Part shown: in pieces, positions 34,835 to 45,995 of the stretch
Layout of the letters: every line of letters begins with the position of its first letter
Position numbering within the stretch: the first letter of the stretch is position 1
Assembly: GCF_007713685.1 (NCBI RefSeq)
Contig: NZ_VMRJ01000004.1
Span: 219,602-283,601, forward strand
Reading direction: 5' to 3'
Origin: Hymenobacter setariae
Lineage (GTDB): Bacteria; Bacteroidota; Bacteroidia; Cytophagales; Hymenobacteraceae
DNA length: 64,000 bases
Notes under the pieces: model-generated
The model's input: only the letters and a program-made list of their open reading frames with translations
Databases searched by the model: none
What the model was told of the DNA's origin: nothing
Translations under genes and position numbers: made by a program

Positions 34835-34868
34835 AAAAAAGCCGCTAAAAGCTTGCTTTTATCGCGGC
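34835..34868 (-). terminator. Intrinsic terminator of the metallophosphatase gene
   Basis: On the minus strand GCCGCGATAAAAGC pairs with GCTTTTAGCGGC (one bulge) and is followed by TTTTTT (34840-34835). It immediately follows the stop codon at 34870. Confidence 0.8.
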
Positions 34869-34869
34869 G

Positions 34870-35796
34870 CTAGCAGGTAGCCCCCACGGGCAGCACTAGC
34901 GACCCCACGGCCCGCATGGGCCGCGCCCCGCGCCGCAGCTCGTAGTCGATGCGCCCTAGGTTAATGCCCGACCAGCCCACCTGGTTGATGAGCGTGACGT
35001 GGCCCTGAGGGCCGGTAATAGGCTCGGGCGCAGGCATAAACGTGTGGGTGTGACCACCCAAAATCAGGTCGATGCCGCCGACTTGAGCGGCCAGCTTACG
35101 GTCATCTAATTTTTCGCCTTCGTACTTATACCCTAGGTGCGACAGACAGATAACCATGTCGCAACGCTCATTTTGGCGTAGCTGCTGCACCTGGGCTTTG
35201 GCCACGGCCACGGGGTCGAGGTACTGGGTAGCGCCGAAATTTTTGTCGGCTACTAGGCCCTTCAGCTCGATGCCCAGGCCAAATACGCCGATGCGGGCCC
35301 CGGCCTTCTCAAATACCTTATAGGGCTGAAAGCGACCAGCTAGCGGCGTGCCGCTGAAGTTGTAATTGGCTATCAGGAACGGGAAACCAGCATTGGGTAA
35401 CTGCTTTTGCAAGCCTTCGAGGCCGTTGTCAAAGTCATGGTTGCCGAAGGTGCTGGCGTCGTACTTCATCCGCGACATCAACTTATACTCCAGCTCGCCC
35501 TGAAAAAAGTTGAAATAAGGCGTACCCTGCCAGATATCGCCCGAGTCGAGCAGCAGCACGTTGGGCTCCTGCCGACGGACACTAGCAATGAGAGCTTCGC
35601 GCCGAGCCATGCCCCCTAGGCCCGCCCACTGCGGAGCACTCTCGGGAAAGGGCTCAATGCGCGAGTGCATATCGTTGGTATGCAAGATAGTAAGCTTAGC
35701 GGGGCCTGCGGCTGCCTTGGCCACGAGGCTAGAACCCAGCAGGCTAAGGCCAGCAGTACCTAGGAGAGATTTCTGAATAAAGTCGCGGCGTATCAT
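34870..35796 (-). CDS. Exported metallophosphatase, N-terminal half of a split 5'-nucleotidase
   Basis: The 308-residue protein starts MIRRDFIQKSLLG, a twin-arginine (Tat) type signal, then carries the calcineurin-like phosphoesterase core with dinuclear-metal motifs ILHTNDMHSRIEP, LLDSGDIWQGTPYFNF, STFGNHDFDNG and LILGGHTHTFMP. This is the catalytic half of 5'-nucleotidase/UshA-type enzymes, which hydrolyse nucleotides in the periplasm. The C-terminal substrate-binding half is encoded separately 137 bases upstream on the same strand (35934-36686). The two probably act as partners. Usual bacterial UshA is one chain of about 550 residues. Confidence 0.9.
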   Translation of the reverse strand: MIRRDFIQKSLLGTAGLSLLGSSLVAKAAAGPAKLTILHTNDMHSRIEPFPESAPQWAGLGGMARREALIASVRRQEPNVLLLDSGDIWQGTPYFNFFQGELEYKLMSRMKYDASTFGNHDFDNGLEGLQKQLPNAGFPFLIANYNFSGTPLAGRFQPYKVFEKAGARIGVFGLGIELKGLVADKNFGATQYLDPVAVAKAQVQQLRQNERCDMVICLSHLGYKYEGEKLDDRKLAAQVGGIDLILGGHTHTFMPAPEPITGPQGHVTLINQVGWSGINLGRIDYELRRGARPMRAVGSLVLPVGATC

Positions 35797-35933
35797 AATG
35801 CAATAATTTTTTAGGACCTAGGAGGCCCGCTTAACCTGGCGAGTGCAGCGAAACAATTGCGCCCGAACAGCGCACTTAACCGATGTGATTGCTTCGCTAG
35901 GCGCCAAGACAAACATTACTAGTCTCAATTTAA

Positions 35934-36686
35934 CTACTTAACTCGTCCTTCAATGCTGGCCGTAACCGGCTTCCCAGCCTTGGTAAGCACCCGAATGTGG
36001 TCGGCGATGGCAGTGCGTAGCAGCAGGCCAGTGTGGCGCGGCACCACGGTTTTGAGGAAAGCCATGTTATCGCCGCCGCCCGCTAGGTAGTCGGAAATGG
36101 CGATGCTATAGGTCTTAGTGGGGTCGAGGGGCTGGCCGCCGATGCGGATATCCAGGGGGCGCTTGTCGGGGCCGACGGTGTAGGTAGCACCCGAAATGGC
36201 CATGCGAACGGGCGCGGCGTAGTCGAAGAGCTGTTGCACCACGGGGCCAGGGGCATCAAGTACCATTAGCTCGTTTTCGAAGGGCATGAGCTCGAATACG
36301 TTACCTAGGGTGATGGGGCCGGCCGGCAGCGGGGCACGCATGCCACCGTTGGTCATCACACCCAGCGCGATGGGCTCGTGCAGGGCCTGGGCAGCGGCGG
36401 TGCGCTGGAGGTCGGCCACGAAGTTGACAATGAGGTTTTCGCCAGCGTTTTTGCTGAGCGCCACTGGGGCCACGCCCAATACCTCCTGCATTTGGGCCAG
36501 CACCTTGTCGTGGTAAGGTTTGATAATGGCATCAGCGCCAGCATCGGGCACGATAGCGCTGCCCACGGGCTGGCTAGTGGCCGTGCTGGGCAGGTGGGCC
36601 GTGGCCGTAAGCGGACCGCGCTGGCAAGCCGTGGCCAGCAAAAGCGCGACAAAGCCCGCCGCGGCGGGACGAAGAAGACGTATCAT
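35934..36686 (-). CDS. 5'-nucleotidase C-terminal domain lipoprotein
   Basis: The 250-residue protein corresponds to the C-terminal, substrate-specificity domain of 5'-nucleotidase: LIVNFVADLQRTAAAQ, GVMTNGGMRAPLPAGPITLG, VFELMPFENELMVLD, and ISDYLAGGGDNMAFLK (the NxGGxR and GGDN-type nucleotide pocket). A signal peptide with lipobox LATAC (about 17-21) suggests lipidation. It is first in a two-gene minus-strand unit with the metallophosphatase. The catalytic domain is absent from this chain. Confidence 0.88.
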   Translation of the reverse strand: MIRLLRPAAAGFVALLLATACQRGPLTATAHLPSTATSQPVGSAIVPDAGADAIIKPYHDKVLAQMQEVLGVAPVALSKNAGENLIVNFVADLQRTAAAQALHEPIALGVMTNGGMRAPLPAGPITLGNVFELMPFENELMVLDAPGPVVQQLFDYAAPVRMAISGATYTVGPDKRPLDIRIGGQPLDPTKTYSIAISDYLAGGGDNMAFLKTVVPRHTGLLLRTAIADHIRVLTKAGKPVTASIEGRVK

Positions 36687-36779
36687 ACGTAGCTAAAAGC
36701 GGGTAGCCGCCGAAACCACGAATTTACGGCGCTCCGGTGCTTATCGCGCCCCTAGCGAGGCGGCTTTAGGCGGGGGCGG

Positions 36780-36787
36780 TATCTTTG
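36780..36787 (+). promoter_or_regulatory. Putative -7 box (TATCTTTG) of the mut operon
   Basis: Exact TAnnTTTG match 37 bases before the mutA ATG; no -33 match. Confidence 0.5.
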
Positions 36788-36823
36788 GCACGGGTTGGTG
36801 GCCCGGTTTTTAGTGCTTTCTCT

Positions 36824-38620
36824 ATGTCTGATACGCCTCCGGCCACGCCGGTTTCTTTTCCCGAGTTTTCGCCCGTGTCCACCGCGCAGTGGCAGGCGCA
36901 GCTAGCCCGCGAGCTTAAGGGCGCCGACCCGGCCAGCCTGCGCTGGACCATGCCCGACGGGCTAGTGGCCGAGCCCTTCTACCACCGCGAGGCCTTGACC
37001 GCCCTGGGTGGCGCGCCCCCACCCCTACCACCCCGCCCCGCTCCCTGCCGCAACGTGGTAGCCCTCACCGTGCCTGCTGGCACCGATGGCCGCCTACAGA
37101 TAGAGCAGGCCGCCGATGCCTTGGCGCGCGGCGCGGGTGGCATTCACTTTATTTTAAATAAGGAGGTCGCCAATTTTGCCCTAGGCGAGCTGGCCGACCG
37201 CCTGCCGCTGGCTACCACCTGGATAGGCTACACGGTGCTACAGCAGCCCGACCAGCTCCTTGAGCGCTTGCGCGACATCAGCCCCAACGAGCCACTACTG
37301 GGCTTTCTGCGGTTTGCGCCCATCACAGTGCCCGAGGGAGCCGAGCTAGCCATGTATCGCACCGCACTGCGCCGGTGCCTAGAGCTGGCGCGGGGCTGGG
37401 CCAACTTTCCGGTACTGGCCGTGAACGGAGCGTTTTTTGGCAACCGGGGCGCCACACTGACTCAACAAGTGGCTTATAGCCTAAGCACGGCAGCCACCAT
37501 GCTGGCGTACTTGCCCGATGAGGAATGCGGCATCACGGTGGCTGATGTGGCCGCCAATTTTCACCTCGATTTTGCTATTGGCACCAGCTACTTCCCCGAA
37601 ATAGCCCGGCTGCGCGCCACACGCCGCCTGTGGGCTACGCTACTGCACGCTTACGGCCTACCGCCGCAAGGCGCAGCCGACCTGCTTATTCACGCCTCTA
37701 CCTCGACCTGGACCCAAACCACGCTCGACCCGCACACCAACCTACTGCGCCATACCACCGAGGCCATGAGCGCCGTGCTGGGCGGGGCCGATTCCATTCA
37801 GGTGGCGGCCTATGACTGTTTGTATCAGCACTACACCGAGTTTAGCGCCCGCCTGGCGCGCAACCAGCCGCTAATATTGCTCGAAGAGGCACACCTCGAC
37901 TGGGTGGCCGACCCGGCAGCCGGCTCCTACTTCCTCGAAACCCTGACCGACGAGCTGGCCCGCGCCGCCTGGGTTGAGTTTCAGGCCCTCGAAGCCAAGG
38001 GCGGCATGCTCGAAGCTCGCAACCAGGCCATGGAAGCCATCAGCAAGGTTGGCTTGGAGAAATTCAAGCGCATTGCCACCGGCCAGGACGTGGTGGTGGG
38101 CACCAACCGTTTCCAAAACGCGCAGGAGAAGTTCGATTTTCAGCCTAAGCAGCTGCTGCGCTCGCGCGACTTTGACACTACCCGCGCCACCTACCCCAGC
38201 GAGGTGCTGCGCCTGGCTACGGCGCTGCACTTCGAGCGCCGCGCCAATCAAGACAAGCAGGCCACGCTGGTGCTGCTCGGCAATGCCGCGGTAAATGAAG
38301 AGATTGCGGCAGCCTTCTGGCACCTGCTGCACCCGGGCCAAACTAGCCAGCCGCCCATGCCCGACATCGCGTCCGATTCGTATTCCGTCCTCTTTTCAAA
38401 GCCCGATGAAGCTACCCTGATGTATGCCACGCCCGCGCAGTTCGACCACTTGGCACGGGTGGTGCAGCAGGTGCCCGTGGGCCACATCTTCGATATTCCT
38501 TCCCTGATAAACTCCGACCTAGCCACGCTGCTGGAGGCCGTGCGGGTATTTGGCTTCAAGGAATTTTTGGTGGAAGGACACCGCACAGAAGAGGTGCTTG
38601 CGCGGCTACAGGGGCGGTAG
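36824..38620 (+). CDS. mutA: Methylmalonyl-CoA mutase, small (beta) subunit
   Basis: The 598-residue protein is the small subunit of the heterodimeric B12 enzyme linking succinyl-CoA and propionyl-CoA metabolism. It has the TIM-barrel region (WIGYTVLQQPDQLLERLRD ... GAFFGNRGATLTQQVAYSLS) but, as is normal for the small subunit, lacks the DxHxxG cobalamin motif in the C-terminal domain, where NSDLATLLEAVRVFGFKEFLVEG is seen. The ATG at 36824 is chosen; an upstream start at 36785 lies inside the promoter. The partner mutB follows after an unrelated 172-residue gene. Confidence 0.93.
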   Translation: MSDTPPATPVSFPEFSPVSTAQWQAQLARELKGADPASLRWTMPDGLVAEPFYHREALTALGGAPPPLPPRPAPCRNVVALTVPAGTDGRLQIEQAADALARGAGGIHFILNKEVANFALGELADRLPLATTWIGYTVLQQPDQLLERLRDISPNEPLLGFLRFAPITVPEGAELAMYRTALRRCLELARGWANFPVLAVNGAFFGNRGATLTQQVAYSLSTAATMLAYLPDEECGITVADVAANFHLDFAIGTSYFPEIARLRATRRLWATLLHAYGLPPQGAADLLIHASTSTWTQTTLDPHTNLLRHTTEAMSAVLGGADSIQVAAYDCLYQHYTEFSARLARNQPLILLEEAHLDWVADPAAGSYFLETLTDELARAAWVEFQALEAKGGMLEARNQAMEAISKVGLEKFKRIATGQDVVVGTNRFQNAQEKFDFQPKQLLRSRDFDTTRATYPSEVLRLATALHFERRANQDKQATLVLLGNAAVNEEIAAAFWHLLHPGQTSQPPMPDIASDSYSVLFSKPDEATLMYATPAQFDHLARVVQQVPVGHIFDIPSLINSDLATLLEAVRVFGFKEFLVEGHRTEEVLARLQGR

Positions 38621-38634
38621 CTTCCATCTAGCTC

Positions 38635-39153
38635 ATGAAAGCAGCAGGCAAATTGGTGGTTGGGATTCTAGCGCTGCCAGTGGTGCTGACCTTTGGCTAT
38701 CTATACGCACAGCGGGAGCCGAAGAAGCTAAGATTCTACTTCGAAGACAACTTGGAATCTGACGTCTGGCGCATCCCAATTATTGAGCCTTACCAACTTA
38801 TAACGGCAGATGGCAGAAGTAAGCAACAAGCTGGATACAGTAGGTGGAATTTTCAGGAGCCGGATTTTAATGTCTCCTTCTATCCCGACTCAATCAACTA
38901 TCGACGCGGTTTTATCACCTTTCACGATGCTTCTCAGAATAAATATGGAGTTTGCGACGTAAAGCTCAAGAACATCAGCTTTTGCTATGATTATAAACAA
39001 TTTAGAGAGTTTGTAGCTACGAATAACTTGTCTAAATCTTTGTATAATACAGAATTGGTTTACGAAGGCTGGTCTGAAACCAGGTTACTACCCTGGGCAA
39101 AAGAAATTTTAGAGCAACGCTGGAATTTGACAAGTGAAAAAACAATAGACTAA
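38635..39153 (+). CDS. Membrane-anchored hypothetical protein inserted between mutA and mutB
   Basis: The 172-residue protein is not recognised. An N-terminal hydrophobic segment (about 5-25, VVGILALPVVLTFGYLY) looks like a signal anchor; the rest is soluble and rich in aromatic residues (FYFEDN, WRIPIIEPYQL, YSRWNFQEPDF, FCYDYKQF, WSETRLLPWAKEILEQRW), with two Cys. Base composition is clearly more AT-rich than the flanking mut genes, with AAT, ATT, AAA and TTT codons frequent, suggesting acquisition. It starts 14 bases after mutA, and its TAA overlaps the mutB ATG (TAATG), so it is translationally coupled to mutB. No link to B12 chemistry is visible. Confidence 0.75.
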   Translation: MKAAGKLVVGILALPVVLTFGYLYAQREPKKLRFYFEDNLESDVWRIPIIEPYQLITADGRSKQQAGYSRWNFQEPDFNVSFYPDSINYRRGFITFHDASQNKYGVCDVKLKNISFCYDYKQFREFVATNNLSKSLYNTELVYEGWSETRLLPWAKEILEQRWNLTSEKTID

Positions 39154-41261
39154 TGCGCCCCGACTTCTCCTCCATTGCCTACGACGCGGCTTCCCTCCCA
39201 CCCGCCGCTAAGCCTACCGACTACCCCGCCACCGGCCCCGCCGTGTACACGGCCGCCGATGCGGCGCACCTGCCGCACTTAGGGTTTGGGGCGGGCATCG
39301 CGCCTTATCTGCGCGGGCCTTACGCCAGCATGTACACGGTGAGCCCCTGGACGGTGCGGCAGTACGCGGGCTTTTCGACGGCCGAGGAGTCGAACGCTTT
39401 TTATCGGCGTAATCTGGCCGGGGGCCAAAAAGGACTTAGTGTGGCTTTCGACCTAGCCACACACCGAGGCTACGACTCGGACCACCCGCGCGTGGTGGGC
39501 GACGTGGGCAAGGCCGGCGTGGCCATCGACTCGGTGGAGGATATGAAAATCCTCTTCGACCAGATTCCGCTCGACCAGATGTCAGTGAGCATGACCATGA
39601 ACGGGGCGGTGCTGCCGGTGCTGGCTTTCTACATCGTGGCGGCAGAGGAGCAGGGCGTGCCGCCCGAAAAGCTTACGGGCACTATTCAGAATGATATTCT
39701 GAAGGAGTTTATGGTGCGCAACACCTACATCTACCCGCCCGCGCCGAGCATGCGGCTCATTGCCGACATCTTCGCCTACACGGCCGAGAAGATGCCTAAG
39801 TTCAACTCAATTTCTATCTCGGGCTACCACATGCACGAGGCCGGCGCCACCGCCGATATCGAGCTAGCTTACACATTGGCCGATGGCGTGCAGTACGTGC
39901 GCGCCGGCCTAGCGGCGGGCCTCAAGATTGACGAATTCGCGCCGCGCCTGTCCTTCTTCTGGGGCATCGGCATGAACCACTTTCTGGAAATTGCCAAGCT
40001 GCGCGCCGGCCGCCTGCTGTGGGCCAAGCTCATCCAGCAGTTTGACCCGCAAAGCCCCAAGAGCCTGGCCTTGCGTACGCACTGCCAAACATCAGGCTAC
40101 TCGCTCACGGCCCAGGACCCATTTAACAACGTGACGCGGACCACGGTGGAGGCCCTCGCCGCCGCCCTAGGTGGTACCCAGAGCCTGCACACCAACGCCC
40201 TCGACGAAGCCCTGGCCCTGCCCACTGACTTCTCGGCCCGCATCGCCCGCAATACGCAGCTCTACCTCCAGCACGAAACCGACATTACTAAAGTGGTGGA
40301 CCCCTGGGGCGGCTCGTACTACGTGGAAAGCCTCACCGCCGACCTCGCCAACCAGGCCTGGGCGCTCATCGAAGAAGTGGAGGCCCTAGGGGGCATGGCC
40401 GCCGCCATTGAAACTGGCCTACCCAAGCTCCGCATCGAGGAGGCCGCCGCTCGCAAGCAGTCGCGCATCGACGCGGGCCAGGAAGTAATTGTGGGAGTCA
40501 ATAAATATCTGGCGCCCGAGGGCGAAGCGCCCCTGGAAGTGTTGCAGATTGATAACGACGCGGTGCGCGAAAGCCAGGTAGCGCGGCTGCGAAAGATTCG
40601 GGCAGAGCGCGACGAAACCGCCGTGCAGGCCGCGCTGGCGGCACTAGCAGCAGGTGCCACCGACACAACTCAAAACCTCCTCGCGCTAGCCGTGACCGCC
40701 GCTCGCGTTCGCGCTACCCTAGGCGAAATTTCTGATGCGCTCGAAGCTGCCTGGGGCCGCCACCAAGCCACTACGCGTACCATTCAAGGCGTGTACCAGC
40801 AGGGCATGACGGACAACGCCGATTTTGCCCAAGCCCGGCAGGCCGCCCAGGACTTCGCTGCCCGCGAAGGCCGCCGCCCGCGCATGCTAGTAGCTAAAAT
40901 GGGCCAGGATGGCCACGACCGCGGCGCCAAAATCATCGCCACCAGCTTCGCCGATGTGGGCTTTGATGTGGACCTCGCGCCCCTCTTCCAAACCCCTGCC
41001 GAGGTAGCCCGCCAGGCTGTTGACAACGACGTGCACGTGGTGGGCGTGAGCAGCCTCGCTGCTGGCCACAACACACTACTACCCCAACTCATCCGCGAGC
41101 TAGAGCAGGAAGGCCGGCCTGATATTCTGGTTATTGCGGGTGGCGTCATTCCACCCCAAGACTACCAATTTCTCTACGACGCGGGCGTGGCCGGTATTTA
41201 TGGGCCCGGCACCGTGATAGCCAAGGCTGCGCTGGAGATTCTGGAGGAGCTGAGCGAATAA
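39153..41261 (+). CDS. mutB: Methylmalonyl-CoA mutase, large (alpha) subunit
   Basis: The 702-residue catalytic subunit rearranges methylmalonyl-CoA and succinyl-CoA with adenosylcobalamin. The barrel includes TVSPWTVRQYAGFSTAEESN, LSVAFDLATHRGYDSDHPRV, MTMNGAVLPVLAFYI and SGYHMHEAGATADIELAYTL. The C-terminal B12 domain has KMGQDGHDRGAKIIATSFAD, the DxHxxG base-off cobalamin motif (about 590), and later GGVIPPQDYQFLYDAGVAGI. It overlaps the preceding gene by one base. A REP-like element follows the stop. Confidence 0.96.
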   Translation: MRPDFSSIAYDAASLPPAAKPTDYPATGPAVYTAADAAHLPHLGFGAGIAPYLRGPYASMYTVSPWTVRQYAGFSTAEESNAFYRRNLAGGQKGLSVAFDLATHRGYDSDHPRVVGDVGKAGVAIDSVEDMKILFDQIPLDQMSVSMTMNGAVLPVLAFYIVAAEEQGVPPEKLTGTIQNDILKEFMVRNTYIYPPAPSMRLIADIFAYTAEKMPKFNSISISGYHMHEAGATADIELAYTLADGVQYVRAGLAAGLKIDEFAPRLSFFWGIGMNHFLEIAKLRAGRLLWAKLIQQFDPQSPKSLALRTHCQTSGYSLTAQDPFNNVTRTTVEALAAALGGTQSLHTNALDEALALPTDFSARIARNTQLYLQHETDITKVVDPWGGSYYVESLTADLANQAWALIEEVEALGGMAAAIETGLPKLRIEEAAARKQSRIDAGQEVIVGVNKYLAPEGEAPLEVLQIDNDAVRESQVARLRKIRAERDETAVQAALAALAAGATDTTQNLLALAVTAARVRATLGEISDALEAAWGRHQATTRTIQGVYQQGMTDNADFAQARQAAQDFAAREGRRPRMLVAKMGQDGHDRGAKIIATSFADVGFDVDLAPLFQTPAEVARQAVDNDVHVVGVSSLAAGHNTLLPQLIRELEQEGRPDILVIAGGVIPPQDYQFLYDAGVAGIYGPGTVIAKAALEILEELSE

Positions 41262-41293
41262 GCTAGTTTTTTAACGAGACAAACCAAAAACGG

Positions 41294-41379
41294 CTGTCAT
41301 GCTGAGCTTGCGAAGTATTTTATTACGCTAGAATAGCCGTTCGAACGTGATAAGATGCTTCGCAAGCTCAGCATGACAG
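41294..41379. repeat. REP-like palindrome, copy 2
   Basis: Arms from 41294 (CTGTCATGCTGAGCTTGCGA) and to 41379 pair with one mismatch over about 28 bp. The loop holds TTATTACGCTAGAATAGCCG and GAACGTGATAAGATGC. It begins 33 bases after mutB. Loop and arm blocks match copies at 8698 and 51208. Confidence 0.75.
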
Positions 41380-41412
41380 AGTAGTTAACCTATCAATCTT
41401 TTTCTGTCTTTC

Positions 41413-41802
41413 ATGGAAAACCCCGCCACCGCTGCTACCCCAGCTCAGTCGCTACTTGAGCGCCTAGGCCAGCAGCTTAGCACCACCGCCACGGCGCAGG
41501 CTGTGTACGGCACCCCCGTCGAGCGCGACGGTATCACGGTCATTCCGGTGGCGCGGGCACGCTATGGCTTCGGCGGTGGCGGGGGTGGCGGCACCGAGGC
41601 GGGCGAAGCAGCCGGCTCTGGCCTAGGGGCTGGGGCGGGCGTATCGCTCACGCCCGTGGGCTACATCGAATTGCGAGAAGGACGCAGCCGCTTCCGGCCC
41701 ATTAGGTCGTCGGTGGTGCCGCTGGTGGCGGTGAGCGGCGCTATTGCGTGGTTATTGTTAAGGAGTGTACCTAGGTTACTGAATAACCGCAAAGACAGTT
41801 GA
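41413..41802 (+). CDS. GerW/YtfJ-family protein
   Basis: The 129-residue protein matches the GerW family named after a Bacillus spore protein: VYGTPVERDGITVIPVARARYGFGGGGG, a glycine-rich loop, GVSLTPVGYIELREGRSRFRPI and a C-terminal hydrophobic segment (VPLVAVSGAIAWLLL). Members are common in non-sporulating Bacteroidota and Actinobacteria, so a sporulation role is unlikely. The C-terminal helix may anchor it in the membrane. Function is unknown. It lies between a REP-like element and the DUF1304 gene. Confidence 0.85.
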   Translation: MENPATAATPAQSLLERLGQQLSTTATAQAVYGTPVERDGITVIPVARARYGFGGGGGGGTEAGEAAGSGLGAGAGVSLTPVGYIELREGRSRFRPIRSSVVPLVAVSGAIAWLLLRSVPRLLNNRKDS

Positions 41803-41919
41803 AACTAACATTCGGCCTATAGCAGCATTATGATTTGCTGGCTCACTAGACACATCTATTTAGTAAGCTTTTGCTGACCACGTCTTTCCTTTGAGCCTCC
41901 ACTCTTCCAGAAGCTTAGT

Positions 41920-42282
41920 ATGCACTTAGTCAGTCAACTATTCATCGGCCTCGTGGTGCTCATTCACCTGTACATTGTGTGGCTGGAGATGTTTGCTTGG
42001 GTCTCACGGGGGCCAAAGGTATTCCGGTCGCTGCCGGCCGAGCTGTTTGTGCCGACCAAAACGCTGGCGGGTAACCAAGGGCTGTATAATGGCTTTTTAG
42101 TAGCGGGGCTGGTGTGGGCGTTGCTTATCGCCGACCCGCAGTGGCACCGCAGCGTGGCCACATTCTTCCTGGGCTGCGTAGCGGTGGCGGGGCTCTACGG
42201 GGCAGCCACGGCGGGCGGGCGCATCTTGCTGGTGCAAACGCTGCCGGCCGGGCTGGCCCTAGCGGCACTGTGGCTAGCCTAA
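41920..42282 (+). CDS. DUF1304-family membrane protein
   Basis: The 120-residue protein has four predicted membrane segments and the DUF1304 hallmarks LIHLYIVWLEMFAW (about 16-29) and TLAGNQGLYNGFLVAGLVWA (about 47-66). Nothing is known of its biochemistry. It is followed 87 bases later by an SDR gene, a common pairing in neither case proven. Confidence 0.88.
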   Translation: MHLVSQLFIGLVVLIHLYIVWLEMFAWVSRGPKVFRSLPAELFVPTKTLAGNQGLYNGFLVAGLVWALLIADPQWHRSVATFFLGCVAVAGLYGAATAGGRILLVQTLPAGLALAALWLA

Positions 42283-42369
42283 GCAGTCGGCGCAACCAGG
42301 GTTTCGCAAATCAAAATTTGTCCGTTTCAGGTTTGGGTAGCAATAGTCTTCTCCCAAATCTTGAATCTC

Positions 42370-43158
42370 ATGGACCTCCAACTCACAAATAAAACTGCTC
42401 TCATCACCGGCTCGACGGCTGGCATCGGCCTGGCTATTGCCCAGCGGCTAGCCGCCGAAGGCGCGCAAGTCGTCATTACCGGGCGCACCGAAGTGCGTAT
42501 TGAAGAAGCTAAAGCAGCCATCGTGGCGCGGACTCCCGGGGCTAGCGTACGCGGTGTAGCCGTAGATTTTGGCGATGCGGCGCAGGTCGATAGTCTGCTG
42601 AGCGAAGTACCTAGGGTCGATATTCTGGTCAACAACGTGGGCATCTTCGAGCCTAAGCCATTTGCCGAAATCACGGATGCTGACTGGCTACGCTTTTTCG
42701 AAGTGAACGTGCTCAGCGGCGTGCGGCTTTCGCGCCAGTATTTCCCGCTAATGCTACAGGCCAACTGGGGCCGCATCCTGTTTATTTCGAGCGAGTCGGG
42801 CTTGCAGATTCCAGCCGAAATGGTGCACTACGGCACCACTAAAACTGCCCAGCTCGCCGTGGCCCGCGGCCTGGCCGAGCTTACCAAGAGCACCGGCGTG
42901 ACCGTAAACTCGGTGCTGCCTGGCCCCACGGCTTCAGAGGGCGTCGAAGAATTCTTAAAAAAGCTGGCCGGCGAGGGCAAAACCCGCGAAGAAGCCGAAC
43001 ACGAGTTTTTCCGCGATGCGCGGCCGTCATCGCTACTGCAGCGCTTTATTAAAACCGAGGAAATTGCCAGTATGGTAGCTTACCTCAGCAGCCCGCTGGC
43101 AGCGGCCACCAACGGCGCCTCGGTGCGCGTGGATGGCGGCGTGGTACGGGCGATTTAG
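42370..43158 (+). CDS. SDR-family oxidoreductase
   Basis: The 262-residue classical short-chain dehydrogenase has the cofactor loop ALITGSTAGIGLAIAQ (about 10-25), VITGRTE (Arg suggests NADP), ILVNNVG, catalytic Ser in FISSESGL, YGTTK (YxxxK) and a C-terminal NGASVRVDGGVVRAI. The EEFLKKLAGEGKTREEAEHE insert before the end is typical of a subgroup annotated in Bacteroidota as SDR oxidoreductase. Substrate unknown. Start 42370 gives MDLQLTNKTALI; an ATG-less extension to 42361 adds only three residues. Confidence 0.92.
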   Translation: MDLQLTNKTALITGSTAGIGLAIAQRLAAEGAQVVITGRTEVRIEEAKAAIVARTPGASVRGVAVDFGDAAQVDSLLSEVPRVDILVNNVGIFEPKPFAEITDADWLRFFEVNVLSGVRLSRQYFPLMLQANWGRILFISSESGLQIPAEMVHYGTTKTAQLAVARGLAELTKSTGVTVNSVLPGPTASEGVEEFLKKLAGEGKTREEAEHEFFRDARPSSLLQRFIKTEEIASMVAYLSSPLAAATNGASVRVDGGVVRAI

Positions 43159-43578
43159 GTAGACAGCCCTGGCTCAGTTGCCGGGTTACTCATCCTACCC
43201 AAATACTACGCTCTGCTTATGCTGCCAGTTTTAGTGGCGGCAGAGCGCCTTACCGGCGAAGCTGACCGCTAGCAAATTTTCTATTCCCAAAGCCCTAGGG
43301 GCGCTTTCTGGCAACAGCCGGGGCGCACTCTAGGGCTTTTTGCGCTTAGCCCCCTAGGCCGCCCCGCCGTGTGTACATCGCCTAGGTTATTTGTGGGCGC
43401 ACAGAGCACCTTGCGCCAAGCCGACCGGCAATTTTTAATGAGAAATTAAGCTAAACCTAAACTTGGACTAAGTCACATGACCGCTATTGCTTTTCTTACG
43501 TTAACAGCAGTCGATAAGCTGGGCAATGACGTAACCGCCCATTGGTTGAGGTAATTCTCTCATTTAACTAACCTGCTA
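43159..43578. other. 420-base gap between SDR and katG
   Basis: No supported gene. It holds an inverted repeat GCTCTGC/GCAGAGC around 43210-43247, a terminator-like hairpin at 43289-43342, then three CTAGG sites and an AT-rich stretch before katG. The katG promoter is not obvious; no OxyR-like palindrome was recognised. Confidence 0.6.
43289..43342 (+). terminator. Terminator-like hairpin upstream of katG
   Basis: AAAGCCCTAGGGGCGC pairs with GCGCACTCTAGGGCTTT with small mismatches and is followed by TTT; loop about 18 bases. Confidence 0.6.
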
Positions 43579-45888
<2,310 letters not shown>

Positions 45889-45908
45889 AAACGCGCTGGC
45901 TGTAAGGA

Positions 45909-45976
45909 CCGGGGCGCTACTGGTGTCCCTCACAAGATGCAGCGGCGTCGTGTGGGGGACACCAATAGCGCCCCGG
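45909..45976. terminator. Convergent-gene hairpin between katG and the ankyrin gene
   Basis: 20-bp arms (CCGGGGCGCTACTGGTGTCC and partner, one G-T pair) around a 28-base loop, located between two convergent stops. No clear T runs. Confidence 0.65.
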
Positions 45977-45995
45977 CCTATTGTGTTCCTACGGG

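Noticed and set aside
41413..41802. Evidence for sporulation
   Set aside because: The only hint is the family name GerW, which is common in non-sporulating bacteria.
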